64,000 nt of DNA from Paraescarpia echinospica. Taxonomy: Eukaryota > Annelida > Polychaeta > Sabellida > Siboglinidae. Each line of letters starts with the position of its first letter. Position 1 is the stretch's first letter. Shown here piece after piece: positions 1-12,069 of this stretch. The position numbers and the translations under genes were made by a program. The notes beneath the pieces were generated by a model. That model ran no database searches and was not told where the DNA came from. It saw only the letters and a program-made list of their open reading frames with translations. The stretch is from NCBI GenBank assembly GCA_020002185.1, contig CM034539.1, positions 30,707,750 through 30,771,749 on the forward strand, read 5' to 3'.

Positions 1-295
1 TGATATGGTACGAGTGGAGCTAAGGTCAAACAAGGTCACCGTGAAATTAAGAATATTCGTTTTTTGCAATACCGCGAAAGTTATAAAATTACAATGACCC
101 TGCAACTACATCATTTATGTGCACGAATCATACACTGTGTGAAAGAAACATTTCTCCCCGTCAAAATGAGATGTGACATGGAGCGGTAAGCTGATGGAGT
201 AGGTGTGGAGCGACGATCAAACGGAGTCACCGTCAAGTGATAAATGTTCAAATTTGTGTCATCCCGCAAACGTCATACAATATAAATTGTTGCGT
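1..295. repeat. Satellite, ~193 bp monomer, left part
   Basis: Two monomers can be aligned: GTGGAGCTAAGGTCAAAC near 13 and GTGGAGCGACGATCAAAC near 205, about 192 bp apart. Each is followed by the same order of blocks (GTCACCGT, AAATTC-like, CCGCAAA/CCGCGAA, ACAAT). The same monomer resumes at about 2640, so the array was split by the LINE between them. I see no gene here. Confidence 0.7.
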
Positions 296-417
296 GTATA
301 ATAATAATAATAAGATAACTTCTATTGTGCCTAAATCCTTGGAAACCAAGCTCAGAAGGATTGGTCAATCTCAAAATCCATAAGCAATATTCCAGTTGTC
401 AACAGATGGGTCAAGGC

Positions 418-1052
418 CAGTGGCGTAGCCAGAGGGGGGCCATGGCCCCCCAATCCCGGAAAATTAGGAGGGTATAGAAGACTGAAGACATATAACTGGT
501 TGCCTGATTTATAGAGTGACAAGGTACAGAGGTTATAGGGGTGCCTGTGTAGGACTTCCAAGTCTTTGGCAAAGACATTTGTCATCATTCAAATGGGATT
601 GAGTTACCAAAAGTAGAGGAATCCCGCTGCTTCTGCCGTAGGCGATAAGCATCCAGCAGGTTGCAGTCCAAGAGGTGACAGGGCAACGAATATGTCATCA
701 TTCACAATGTGCTTGATGGCTAATGCCTATTAATATATCAACACAAGGATGCAAAATGATAGTTGCCCGGCAAGATGATTAGTTACTAGACTAAGATCAA
801 GTTGCAACCTGCCAAAACGGCCAAAGCAATTTATCTAGTCGATTTTCCACTGGGTAGTCAGAATTTCCTATTGTGAATTAATTAATTTTAATAAGCGACA
901 ACGTTACACGTGACAGGGACATTTTTGTGAAGCTCACTCGACGCCGCCACCGCGGTACGGATTTGTTGTGAAATATTGGTTGAACGCCAGCGACTCATCA
1001 CAAACACGCACGCACGCACGCACGCACACATATATATATATATATACATACG

Positions 1053-1083
<31 letters not shown>

Positions 1084-1163
1084 ATGTGTCATATACCGCT
1101 ACTCATTGCTTGCTTGAATGCCAGATGGCCCCCTCCATATTAAAAATCCTGCCTACGCCACTG
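418..1163. mobile_element. hAT-like non-autonomous DNA transposon, 746 bp
   Basis: The ends form imperfect terminal inverted repeats, CAGTGGCGTAGCCAG on the left and the complement of CAGTGGCGTAGGCAG on the right. A perfect 8-bp target duplication GTCAAGGC (410-417 and 1164-1171) flanks it. The 8-bp duplication and CAG-start termini fit the hAT superfamily. No transposase is encoded. It sits inside the 3' region of the L2-like LINE, so it is the younger insertion. Confidence 0.87.
991..1090. repeat. Self-complementary compound microsatellite
   Basis: A run of ACGC units, then AC, then TA units, then GT, then GTGC units. The two sides are reverse complements around the TA core, so the block could fold into one hairpin. 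It lies inside the hAT-like element, and the apparent ORF across it is only repeat. Confidence 0.85.
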
Positions 1164-2639
1164 GTCAAGGCGCTAGGGAGCTACGGTGGATAAGCAAGTT
1201 TGTAAAGTTAGTTTTTAAATGACGACGAATTTTGTAATATTTTCAACTGATCTAACACTAAGAAGGAGCACATTCCAAAGAGTTGGTGCAGCAACAGAAA
1301 AAGCCCTGGTTCCAATATTAGTGTTGGTTCTACGAACAAAAAGTAGGTCAGAACTACCGGTAGATGATCGAAGCTGGATAGGTTTTCTTACAGGAGCAAG
1401 CAATGAATGCAAATAAGATGGTTGCTTATTGGACAGTGCCTGGTATGTAATGGTACAGATCTTAAATAGTATACGATATCATACAGGAAGCCAATGCAAA
1501 GACTTCAAATGTGGTACAGAGCGAGAAAAACGAGGAGATCTTGTAACTACTCTTGCTAGACAATTTTGGACACGCTGAAGTTTTGTGATATCCTTGCTAG
1601 CGATATTATAAAGGAGGGAATTGCAATATTCAAGTATGCTGCTAACAAGCGCTGTTGCAATAGTTTTAGCAACATAAATTGACATATACCGGCGAATACG
1701 ACGAAGATCACGACTATGATAAAAGCAGCAGCGACATGTTTGAGATATGTGATGTCGGAAATTGAAGTTACTATCAAAGATCACTCCTAGATTCCGCACC
1801 GAGGTTGCTGGCGTGATATACTGATTCAAAATACGCGTAGGGAAAAAACCATCCAGTTTACTACGCTGCATTGGAGTACCAATAATGATCAATTCAGTTT
1901 TATTTGCATTTAATTTCAACTGTCAGTCATCCAGTGGAAGATATATTTAAGGCAATCACTAAGTTGGTTAAGGGAGCGATTTGTATCCGGGATAGCCAAC
2001 GAAATGTAGATCTGAGTATCATCAGTATAAAGATGATGATCCAAGTTATGTCTTTGTATAACTGAGCTTAGTGGCATGGTGTAAAGAGTAAAGGCCCAAT
2101 AACAGAACTCTGGGGAACACCAAATAAAGCCGACAGTGCAGCTGAAAAGCAGTTCCCAATCTTTATAGTTTTGTATATATCAGTTAGATATGAAGAAAAA
2201 CAGCTTAGAGCTTAGCCAGATATGCCGTACAACTTTAATAAGCGTTCAAGAGAATGCTGTGATCAATCGTGTCAAAAGCGGCAGAGAGATCTAGTAAGGT
2301 AAATGCAGTCACTTTACCATTATTAATGTTCAAGTTAATGTCATTATGAACCTTTAAGAGGGCAGTCTCTGTTGAATGAAACTGTCTATATGCTGATTGT
2401 GACACACTAGTTATGACATTTGTGCCAATGTGAGACCTTAGACGACTTGCTACAACCTTTTATAGTATTTGGGAATTAAAGCTGAGGTTAGACATAGGTC
2501 TATAACTGTTTAGGTCTTGTTTAGGCAGAGATGACTTCTTAAGAAGTGGAGTGACATGGACGTATTTGAATTCATCAGGAAAACAGCCAGAGCAAAGTGA
2601 TGCATTTATAATTTATCTACGTTAACTATCTACTCGTGG

Positions 2640-3015
2640 CAAAGTCGTATACCATTGGAATGCCAACTATCTCCACATAGACACGCGATACGACGGGGAG
2701 CTATCACGTGGTGCAGTAAACTAGTGTAGAGTGAAGGTTAAACAAGGTCAACATAAAACGACGAATGTTCAAAACTACGCCACTCCGCAAAAGTTCTACA
2801 CTTACAATGGTTGCGTAACTACTTTGTCTACGTACACTAGGCTACAATCCGTTTGAAAGCATATTGTATTTTTGTAAAAATGATGTACGTCATGGAGTTG
2901 TGATGTGGTGCTCTAACTGTGGAGTGAAGGTTAAACAAGGTCAACGTCAAAAGATGAATTTTCGAAATTATGCCTTTCTGCATATAGTATGTACGTTAGC
3001 CAACATGTGATGTTA
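2640..3015. repeat. Satellite, ~193 bp monomer, right part
   Basis: Two monomers: GTAGAGTGAAGGTTAAACAA at 2725 and GTGGAGTGAAGGTTAAACAA at 2919, 194 bp apart. They match the blocks of the array at 1-295, which supports insertion of the LINE into a pre-existing array. Confidence 0.75.
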
Positions 3016-3393
3016 TACTTTTAAATGCATTTTTGTTAATGGCAGGAATTCTTGCTAGACCCATCACACATGGGATAAGAAAATAGATGTGTGTGGATGC
3101 CACCCTCGATTTTGAAGGTTATTTGAAAGCCATAAACTCAAACTTATGTCACAAAGTATTTTTATTAATTAATTGACATCTTCCTGTACACGCCGTTGCA
3201 TAAAACCAAATATTTTATAATTTGTACACGTATGTGTATCAGGTGTTGAACTTTGCATTTACTCATACATATATGGGATAATCTAATATAAAAATGTGAT
3301 CTTCTCAAATGTTTTATCGCGTACACAAAAGTTGTTTACACACCAAGTTATTCTTTGTAATCCTGTTTGTATATATTCCGGTTGATATAATAT

Positions 3394-3577
3394 GCGTACT
3401 GTTTATTACTTATTTAATATGCATACTGTTTATTACTTATTTAATATACATACTATTTACTACTTATTTAATATGCATACTATTTACTACTTATTTAATA
3501 TGCATATTATTTACTATTTATTTAATATGCATACTATTTACTACTTATTTAATAGGCATACTATTTATTACTATTAG
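3394..3577. repeat. 27-bp minisatellite, about 7 units
   Basis: The unit is close to GCATACTATTTACTACTTAT plus TTAATAT, repeated about seven times with one or two changes per copy. Because the unit is a multiple of three, two overlapping reading frames stay open across it. I do not call either a gene. Confidence 0.9.
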
Positions 3578-5124
3578 TTACTATTGAGGACATCAGAGCT
3601 GAGACGATATATAATCTTTCGCAGCAATTATGCATTGGCTAACAATCTACGATCATACAAACTATGCCCTCCAAATGGATTTGGGTGTTTGTAGGGGACA
3701 TTTAAACTCCTAAAATAAAGCACTTTTTGGGGGATTTGCCGCTCGCCTAAAAGCCTTTTGTGTACCAACAGCAATTTTTGAAACTATCGAAGTTCTAAAC
3801 ATGTTCACGCACACTTACGCCATGTAGAAGGACACTGCTACAGCAACTGCAGCAGCCGCACCTCCAATATCCTGTTCCATTGTTTTGCTAGCTGTGAAAC
3901 AGTCTAATTACAGCTAACTGCGACCTAACCAGAAATGGTTCTTTTATGATCACATAGGCGTCTGAACGGGGGAGTAGCCGCGTTTTGCGAACTGAACGGT
4001 TGGACATATGCCCAAAATTTCGGCGGAGGTGCAGTTGGTGGTCGACATATCTCCAAAACAACCCTCAACATCTCAACAAATTATGAACGTCGTCGCGAAG
4101 AAATTCCAAAAGTAGCCCAACCAAAATTAATTGTGTTTTTTTGCAAGACTCTAGGGGGTTCAAGTGGAGGTTTTGCCCCCCCCCCCCAGACTACCCTCTC
4201 TAGATCCGCCCTTAGTATGGATTCATGTTTGGTGTGTTAAAAGTAGAGTTGTCTGGGTTTTGCAAATTAATACCGTTGGTGTGTTATTTTACTTTCCGTG
4301 TGTCAGGTACGTGCTAATGAAGTGTTGTGATACGTGACTGCATCAACTAACGCGCTAATCAATACCCCATGCACGAGCTGATCAATGCAATATTTATACC
4401 GGTCAACGTTTCGTTGATAGGGGATAGTTTGTACGCGAGGACGGTTTGTACGCGAATTATTACACGGTGTAAGTAATATAAACCAAATAATGTATATAGT
4501 ATGATGCACTGTTTGTAAATATTTATTTTATTTTTGTAGTAATTATTTATTCGTCACAAAAATGAAAATATGGTACAATGTTAAACTATGTGTACACATA
4601 GAAAACGGATTTTAGCTAATGTCTTGGTTTTATTTCCTTTAACAAACGATGGACGTAGGCTGCAGCGGCAGATCATTATAACAAATAGTCATAGAAAGAT
4701 TAACTTAATTAGCAGGTATCCAGATCAATAAATAACCTCTGTGAGCCGCAGTTGCGTGCGCCATGCAAGCTTACTTATGCTAATTTCTAAACCATCATAT
4801 TTCAATTGCAGAACAATAACCCATAGACACATAGTCTCGTCATATGGAAATACACCAATAGGTGAAAGTTGCCAATTGTTTCGAGACACAAACTTACTGA
4901 CTCAATTAAATGATTAATATTAGCATAAGGTGTCATCATGATTACAAGCGTCCATTTGGTATCAACCAACAACGGAAATGTCACCCGATGATAATAATAT
5001 TAAGTGAGACAATCAAGTTTGATCATGCGGAAGCAGATAAAGTTAACATGTGTCGATTAAGACGTCGTCTAATGTTCATATGAGATGTCTATAACAAAAA
5101 CAGTCACTGAAACGACTGATAGCA
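3578..5124. other. No gene seen; hAT-like end fragment at ~3990-4215
   Basis: I see no coding signal. At about 3990-4215 lies the end of a repeat whose terminus (complement of GGGCGGATCTAGAGAGGGTA at 4195-4215) matches the terminus of the repeat at 40826-41247, so it is probably a fragment of the same hAT-like family. The 4216-5124 stretch precedes the Pao coding end and might hold its 3' LTR, but I could not identify one. Confidence 0.5.
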
Positions 5125-8100
5125 CTAAGGCTCCTCGACGGGGAGTCCGTGATCTTCAACGAGTAGCACCAACTTCTGAACAGGGCGCTCCAGAGACGTC
5201 GGCGAAAGCGTTCGTTTTCCTTTGGTACTGTCAGTAATGGTGAGTTTCACCTTTCGCACAAAGTGATCTTCATCTACGTAAGTTTCTTGTACTCATGCAA
5301 GTTGCCACTGGTTGCGCGGTGAATGTTCGTCCTTCACAATGACAATGACACCAGTGCGCAAGTTCCGTCTAGGGCGCACCCACTTTGACCGCAGTCATCG
5401 CGAATACATGTCAGTACGCAAGAATTTCCCTGGTGGAGGTGACACAATTGTTGACTTCATTGTCAACAGGTGATTTGCATGGTGTCAACGGCTAGAGTGA
5501 CGTGGGATCACTGAGGTTGTTCACAGTCAGAGGACGGCAGTCACTTCGGACATGAGGGTTCTCAGTGATTCGTCGTCTTTTTGTGAACTGGAGTGTTCCA
5601 ACAGAGACGCAAGAATGCTACGTACTATGCGGATATGTCGTTCCCATACTCCACCCATATGACTCGCCGAGGGAACGTTTAACTTGAAGTCGAAATAGTC
5701 GCAACCTTTCTTCAAGAGGAACTGTCCGATCTTATTGCTGTCCATCTTGCTAAGACACTCGTTCAACTCTCGTTCGGCTCCAACAAAATTGGTGCCTCGA
5801 TCGGATCTCAGTTGGCGGATGGGTACACGGATTGCAATAAATCGACGCAGTGCGTTAATGAACGAGTCTGTACTGAGATAGTTTGCCGTTTCCAGATGAA
5901 TAGCTCTGGATGCCATGCACGTGAAGAGGACCCCGTATCTCTTCACTTTCTTCCGTCCTTCCTTAATGTGCCACGGACCAAAGAAGTCAATTCCACAATA
6001 AGTGAAAGTTGGGGCAGGTGTTAGTCTATCTTCGGGTAGGTCAGCCATCTTCTGTTCCTGAATAGTGCCGCGCATTCTCCGACATTCCACACACTTGGAG
6101 ATGTGACTTGACACTGCACCAATGATCCAAAATCCGCTGCATCAAATCTCATTGGTAATCATTCCTCGACCTTGATGTGCAGTTTGCTGATGGAAATGGC
6201 AAATCACAAGCTCGGTAATGTGATGTTTTCTTGGTAGTATTGCTGGATGCCTTACACTTGAAGAGAGTGCAGCTCTTCTGATACGGCTACCAAACCGGAC
6301 AAAATTGTCGTTATCTAAGAACGGATCTAGTCGATAGACGCTGCTGTTCTCTTTTACTGAAACGTTGCGTTTCCTTGCCATCACCCTGTCGCAGTTGTCT
6401 TGTCTTATTCCGATATCCCTCAGAATTGTTGTCTCGTCTTTGAATGCTTTCGTATGTACAAGCTAGATTATTTCAACTTCAGCGTCGCAAAGTTCGTCAA
6501 TGTTGGCTCGTCATTGCGGTATGTTTCAATTGGTCATTGCGCAAGGTTTCAATTGGTAACGTCGTCTTTGGTTTCTTCAACAATCTTGCTTTCAACCGAG
6601 CTTTCAGTCTAAGACAGGCCGCTACTGCCCGCTTCGCTCGATGCCAGTCGGAAAAGGGTTCCAGTCGTTCCATCCGGACGTAATTGGACGACGCATCTGT
6701 CTCAATGGCAAAGGTGTGATCATCACTCGACACGGATGTACAACTCTCATTATCGCATGGAATTTCCTTTTTCCAGAGGAAATCAGGTCCAGTTAGCCAC
6801 CTGGATCGTGTCATAAGTTCGTCTGCTCTGAGCCCACGTGACGCATCATCGACTGGATTGTCACTGGACTTCACATACCGCCACTGCTTTGGGTCGGTCT
6901 GATCTCGGATGTGTTGCACTCCGTTGGCGACAAACACTTGGAATCGTCGTGCTTCATTAGCAATGTATCCAAGAACAACTCTGCTGTCGGTCCAAAACAG
7001 TTTTGAGCTGACGTCGTAGTCTAGCTCTTTCCGCAGCAGTGCGCTCACTTTCACTGACACCAGTGCGGCGGTCAACTCCATACGAGGAATCGACACTGGC
7101 TTTAGCGGCGTCATTCTCGCTTTGCCCATCACAAGAAAGCAATGCACTCGCTGTTCGTCGTCTTTCAAACGAAGATACGAACATTATCCGTATCCGATTG
7201 TGCTCGCATCTGAAAAGTGATGGAGGTCGACAGACGTCACCTTTCCAAATCCCTCAGGTTTATAGCATTTGCGAATGTTCATACCTGGCAGACGGAGAAG
7301 ATCACGTCTCCACTGCTAATATGGTGATCGCAGTGCGTCGTCGACGAGTAGATCGTCCCAATCTGTCTTGTCCTTACATGTCTGATGCAGGGTCTGCTTT
7401 CCCACTAGTACGACCGATGCAATGAAGCCAAAAGAACCATAGACTGAACTGACGGTAGCCAGAATTCCACGTCTTGTCAAAGCGCGGTCCTTCAGCGTGA
7501 TTCTGAACTGAAAGCTGTACGTCATACTCTATACACCAGTCGATACCAAGAGCCCGTTCTACCACGTGGTCGTCGTGAAGCAAATCGACATCCTTCGTTG
7601 TTCGACCATTGGCCGGAACTGTTTAATGCAAACTTGTGCAACGTCAGGCATCCTCTTGCACACAGTTCCTTGCTCTTGATGACAAAGTTAATCGCATCCT
7701 TGACAGTCGGCAGAGGCGTCAAGCCATTATCCACGTAGAAGTCGTGACGTACAAACGTGCCGCTTCTGGTTCACATTCAGCTTCGTAATCGGTTGCTGTT
7801 TCAGGCCGTAATTGGCACATCCTGGAGAGGAGCCTGCACCAAACAAGTGTACGGTCATTCTGTATTCGGTAGGTTGGGTTTCGTACTTTCCGCCTTCCCA
7901 CCACAGGAATCGGAGGTAATATCGGTGTTCTTGGTTCACGTTGAATTGGTGGAACATCTGCTTGATGTCACACATGATGGCAACGGGTTCTCGACGAAAC
8001 CGGCAGAGTACACCAACGAGTGTATTGGTGAGATCCGACCCCCGGAGAAGACAATCATTCAACATGGAACTTCGCAATGCAGTCAAACACGACACATATC

Positions 8101-8650
8101 TTTGCAAGTTTCTTCGGATTGTATATACCACACGAGCCCATCGCTCCTCGTCGGTCTAGAGGCTGGCACTCTCTCAGCATGCCCCTTCCATAAATGTCGT
8201 GTAGTCTTTGTGATACTGTGGACTTTTCTTGAAACGGTCCTTCAGCTGTTTCGAGCGATGAAATGCAAGCACTCTGTTTTCCGGGAGATTCGGCTCTACT
8301 TCCTCAAAGGGTAGTGGCATTTCATAGAGACGATCAGTTATCTGGTGAACCCCCTCCTTCACCATCACTGACAAAAACCTCAGATCTCTCTGTGACGGCG
8401 CCCTTTCCTCCGGATACCGTTCACTAAAATCTAGCTCCATCATTCTCGCAACTTGGACCGGATCGACCACTTCCTTTGTGATGGTCCTTACGGAATGTAG
8501 AACTTCATGCCGGTTGCCATCTCTAGCCTCATATCCGTGCAGTTGTGACTGAACTTCGCATGCTACGATCCTATGACTCAATGGGGTCACGACCGTTGTC
8601 CTCGTATTGATCAGAGTCAACAATGCCAACAATTCCCCAGCCAAGGTCTG
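5125..8650 (-). pseudogene. BEL/Pao retrotransposon pol, degenerate
   Basis: Minus-strand remnant of a BEL/Pao polyprotein. In coding order it shows the region N-terminal to RT (8174-8644, MPLPFEEVEPNLPENR), the RT palm (7727-8131, CDIKQMFHQF and EYRMTVHLFG), the RT active-site box (7726-7737), the RNase H-like part (6497-7168, IPRMELTAAL and FWTDSRVVLGYI), the integrase zinc domain (6142-6384), the integrase core (5527-6114, IDFFGPW, RSDRGTNFVGA, GGVWER) and the C-terminal DUF5641-type tail (VKDEHSPRNQWQL near 5310) ending in TAG at 5125. The active-site box reads YVDN instead of YVDD. Frame breaks occur near 7735 and 5527. Gag and protease are missing because the copy ends at about 8650 beside the CR1 element. 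I found no LTRs. Confidence 0.9.
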
Positions 8651-8701
8651 TCGTTAATTACAACATAACCCGCTAGATGGCATAACTAATTCAGTCTGGT
8701 C

Positions 8702-9121
8702 AAAGCTGACAGGGTAGAGAAGGTATTGGGACATGGCAAGGGGGGGTCTATACTGGTACATGTAGGAACAAATAATGCTGACAGGGAGGGAACAACTGCG
8801 ATAATACAGAAGTATAGACAGTTAGTGAGGAAGGTAAAGAAGACGAGAGTTGAACAGGTTATTCTGTCAGGAATTTTGCCAATAATGGGAGGAAGGGGGG
8901 CAACGTATAGAAACTGTAAGAGGATGGCGATCAACGCACTAGTTGAGCAGATGTGTGAGGAAGAGGGGGTGGGATTCACAGATTTATGGGGATACTTTGT
9001 TGGGAGGGAAGATATGTACATGAGAGATGGCCTCCATCTTAGTGGAAAGGGGGCAGCAGTTTTCTCAGAGAACCTGCTGCGATCTGTTGACAGTGGGACA
9101 GGTTGTATCTATTTAAACTAG
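8702..9121 (+). pseudogene. CR1 ORF1 fragment: SGNH/GDSL-type esterase domain
   Basis: The reading frame contains VHVGTNNADREGT (the GTNN block) and MRDGLHLSGKGAAVFSENL, which supplies the Asp-x-x-His pair of an SGNH hydrolase. CR1 ORF1 proteins are known to carry such an esterase. The block with the catalytic serine lies further N-terminal and is lost with the 5' truncation. The frame ends in TAG at 9119-9121 and overlaps the start of the ORF2 frame. It is about 135 residues long and certainly partial. Confidence 0.8.
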
Positions 9122-11960
9122 ATTCGCAGGGGGGACTCACAGAAAAGCCTGAAAATGGAGGCATAGATAAAGACAGCACAAATAAATCAGCAAATAACAG
9201 TCTGGAAAACTCTTCTGAAGCTGGATATAAATGTGTTTGTTTAAATGCAAGGAGTATAGTAAACAAAAGAAATGAACTAAACATTATGGTAGAAGATATT
9301 GACCTTCATATAATAGGTATAACCGAATCCTGGACCACCACCGATATATCAGATGCTGAATTGGGACTGACAGGATATGTAATGTTTAGAAAAGATAGAA
9401 TAGGAAGAAAGGGAGGTGGAGTTATTTTATATATTAAAGAATCTATCCAGGCTTATGAAATAAAATTAGACAGAGAAGCAGATTGTGAAGAAGCTGTTTG
9501 GTGTAACATAGTTACAGGAAACTCAACGTTAACGGTTGGATTAGTTTATCAAAGTCCAAACATAAGCATAGAAGAGAATGAAAAATACAAAACGCTATAA
9601 GGGAAGTGAGCAAACGGGACTGTGTTATTATGGGGGATTTTAACCATGGGCATATAAAATGGAAATCTCTACAGAGTATGGGTAGTGAGGACCACAAGTT
9701 TTAGTTTTAGTACAAGATAGTTTCCTTTCTCAACATGTGCTAGAACCAACCAGGGGAGAGAATGTGTTAGACTTAGTTTTGTCCTCACAGAAAGAATTAG
9801 TTGACAATGTCAAGATATGTGAGCCACTGGGGAGTAGTGATCACAACCAGATACATTTTACCATCAAAGTAAAATCAGAAAGGAATAGTAAAAGCAGTAT
9901 AGGAGAAATTTCCACAAAGGAAGGTATAAGGACATGAGGAAATATTTAGCAAAGATAGACTGGAATAACACACTGAAAAATAAGACGGCAACAGAATGCT
10001 GGAATATATTAAAGAGTGAAATTAAGTGCATAGTCGATAAATTTGTACCCTTCAAAAACAAGGAAAACGGTCCAAAAAGAAACACTTATCGAAAGAAGCC
10101 ATTAGAAAAATTAAGTATAAACAAATGATGTGGAAGTCATATAGATGTACTGGAAATGATGAAGATTACAACAGTTATAAAGAAGCACTTAACCAAGCTA
10201 CAGCTGAAATTAGAAATTCAAAGAGAAGCTATGAACAACAATTAGCTAGTAATATAAAACATGACAGCAAGAGTTTTTATGCGTATGTTCGAAGCAAACA
10301 GAAAGTTCGAGATAAGGTCGGTCCTCTAGAAGATAGTGCTGGAAATATAATATCAGAGGGATTCTTAATGGCAGAAGACCTGAATGAGTACTTTAGTTCA
10401 GTGTTTACCAGGGAAGATATTAGTTCACTGCCAGTACCACAGGCTAAGTTCAAGGGGGCAGATTAAGACTATTTAGGACAATTAATTGTAACCCCGGAAA
10501 TGGTAGCTAAGAAAATAAGGGTTATGAAGGATAATAAATCACCTGGTGTGGATGGTATTCCACCCAAACTACTATTGAAAATTGTAGAACAAATTAGCAT
10601 ACCGCTTGCAACAGTTTTCAACTTGTCATTAGAAGAGGGAGTGGTTCCTTTAGAATGGAAAGAAGCAAACATTATAGTTATTCAAAAAAAATTCCAGAAA
10701 TAAGTCAGAGAATTATAGACCAGTGAGTTTAACATCAGTGATTTGTAAATTATTAGAAAGACTAATTAAAGATCACATGGTGGATTTTCTTGTTAAACAC
10801 AACTTGATTAACCCATCTCAACATGGTTTTTTTAAAGCGAGGTCATGCTTAACAAATATGTTATGTTTTTTGGAAGACATCACTAAGTGGGTAGATGAGG
10901 GATCACCAGTAGATATCGTCTACTTAGATTTTCAAAAAGCTTTCGACAAAGTACCACATCAAAGATTACTGCTTAAACTAAAGGCCAATGGCATAGGAAA
11001 TGGTATAATAAACTGGATAGAACAATGGCTGATTGACAGAAGACAACGTGTAGTAGTTGATGGGGAGGCTTCAAACTGGAAATCGGTATTGAATGGGGTA
11101 CCACAGGGATCAGTATTAGGACCTATATTATTCTTAATATATATCAACGATTTGGATGATGAAATAACAAGCAAGGTGTTGAAATTTGCGGATGATACAA
11201 GTGTTTAGAAGGATTAAAAGTGATGGAGATAGACAGCATTTACAAGATGATCTTGACAGGTTGATCAAATGGTCTGAAAAGTGGCAAATACTGTTCAATT
11301 TTGGGAAATGTAAATGCCTCCACACAGGACATGGGAACGAAGAGGTAGAATATACAATGGGGGGGTACTGTACTAAGTACTACTGTAAAAGAAAAGGACT
11401 TAGGGTTAACCATTAGTGCTGATATGAAGGTTTAAGAACAGTGCGGAATTGCAGCTTCAAAGGGAAATCAAATCCTTGGATTAATTAGGCGAAACATAAC
11501 GTATAAGGAAAAAGTGCTAATAATACCGCTGTACAAAACAATAGTTAGGCCTCATTTAGAATATTGTATTCAAGCGTGGAGGCCATATCGCAGGAAGGAC
11601 ATAGATATGCTAGAAAGAGTGCAGAGGAGAGCAACTAAAATGATACCAAAACTGAGGGATCTAAGTTACGAAATACGCCTAAAAGAATGTGGTTTAACAA
11701 CATTAGAGACCAGGAGATTGAGAGGAGATCAGATAGTGTTTAAAATATTGAAGGGTTATGAAAATATTGATAGAAATATTTTTTTCTCTGTTAAGAAAGA
11801 TAGAAGGACTAGAGGACATGAACTTACATTGGCAAAGGAGCAGAGTAGATTGGATATAAGAAAGTTTTCTTTTTCACAAAGGACTGTACATGAATGGAAT
11901 AGATTACCTGCTGATTGCGTGGGTGCTAGTAGCGTGAAGGTTTAAAAATAAAATCGACAC
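9115..11960 (+). pseudogene. CR1 ORF2: endonuclease-reverse transcriptase, frameshifted
   Basis: The AP-type endonuclease shows LNARSIVNK (9240-9266), ITESW, RKDRIGRKGGGV, a MGDFNHG box near 9630 and GSSDHNQIHF near 9840. The RT shows NKSPGVDGIPPKLL (10530), RPVSLTSVICKLLERLI (10720), QHGF, VYLDFQKAFDKVPHQ (10918), GVPQGSVLGPILF (11095) and KFADDTS (11180), the catalytic Asp-Asp. The C-terminal part runs from 11514 to 11945 (RPHLEYCIQAW, RRATKMIP). Breaks lie near 9600-9735, 9935, 10127, 10466-10500, 10703-10722, 11190-11208 and 11416-11513. The product would nick the target and prime reverse transcription, but this copy cannot make it. Confidence 0.92.
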
Positions 11961-12069
11961 ATACCTCAGACGGGCGGGATACACATAGATAAAAGGGTCG
12001 GACTCTCGATAAGCCAAAGGGCTTCCTTATCCACCTGCCACCTAGAGTTAATTCTCTGGGTGGCAATCT

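Larger units (their letters stand above)
296..2620 (-). mobile_element. L2-like LINE, 5'-truncated, broken ORF2
   Basis: On the minus strand this encodes the reverse transcriptase half of a non-LTR retrotransposon, with several frame breaks. From about 2615 downward I can read a PDEFKYVHVTPLLKK-like block, NSYRPMSNLSF, LLDLSAAFDTIDHS (2265-2310), GVPQSSVIGPLLF and a YTDDTQIY catalytic box. The C-terminal part follows (1479-1919, with LGVIFDSNF, EYCNSLLYN and LKSLHWLPV) and the tail FSVAAPTLWN (1219-1416). The 3' end is at about 296 with a short TAA/TTA-type tail. A hAT-like element interrupts the 3' region. Two shorter copies of the same 3' end lie at 47228 and 61352 on the same strand. CR1 or another L2-related clade is possible. 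Confidence 0.88.
8690..12060 (+). mobile_element. CR1-clade LINE, nearly complete ORF2
   Basis: Plus-strand non-LTR retrotransposon with the C-terminal half of ORF1 (esterase domain), ORF2 (endonuclease plus RT) and a 3' region. It is 5'-truncated at about 8690, where it abuts the Pao remnant. The 3' boundary with the minus-strand LINE that follows is approximate (12050-12070). ORF2 is split by several small frame breaks, so the copy is dead, but the motifs are well preserved, which suggests a fairly recent insertion. Confidence 0.92.

Noticed and set aside
888..1085. Open frame of 65 codons, minus strand
   Set aside because: It is mostly a compound microsatellite inside a DNA transposon.
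3309..3587. Two overlapping hydrophobic open frames
   Set aside because: Both are read through a 27-bp minisatellite whose unit length is divisible by three.
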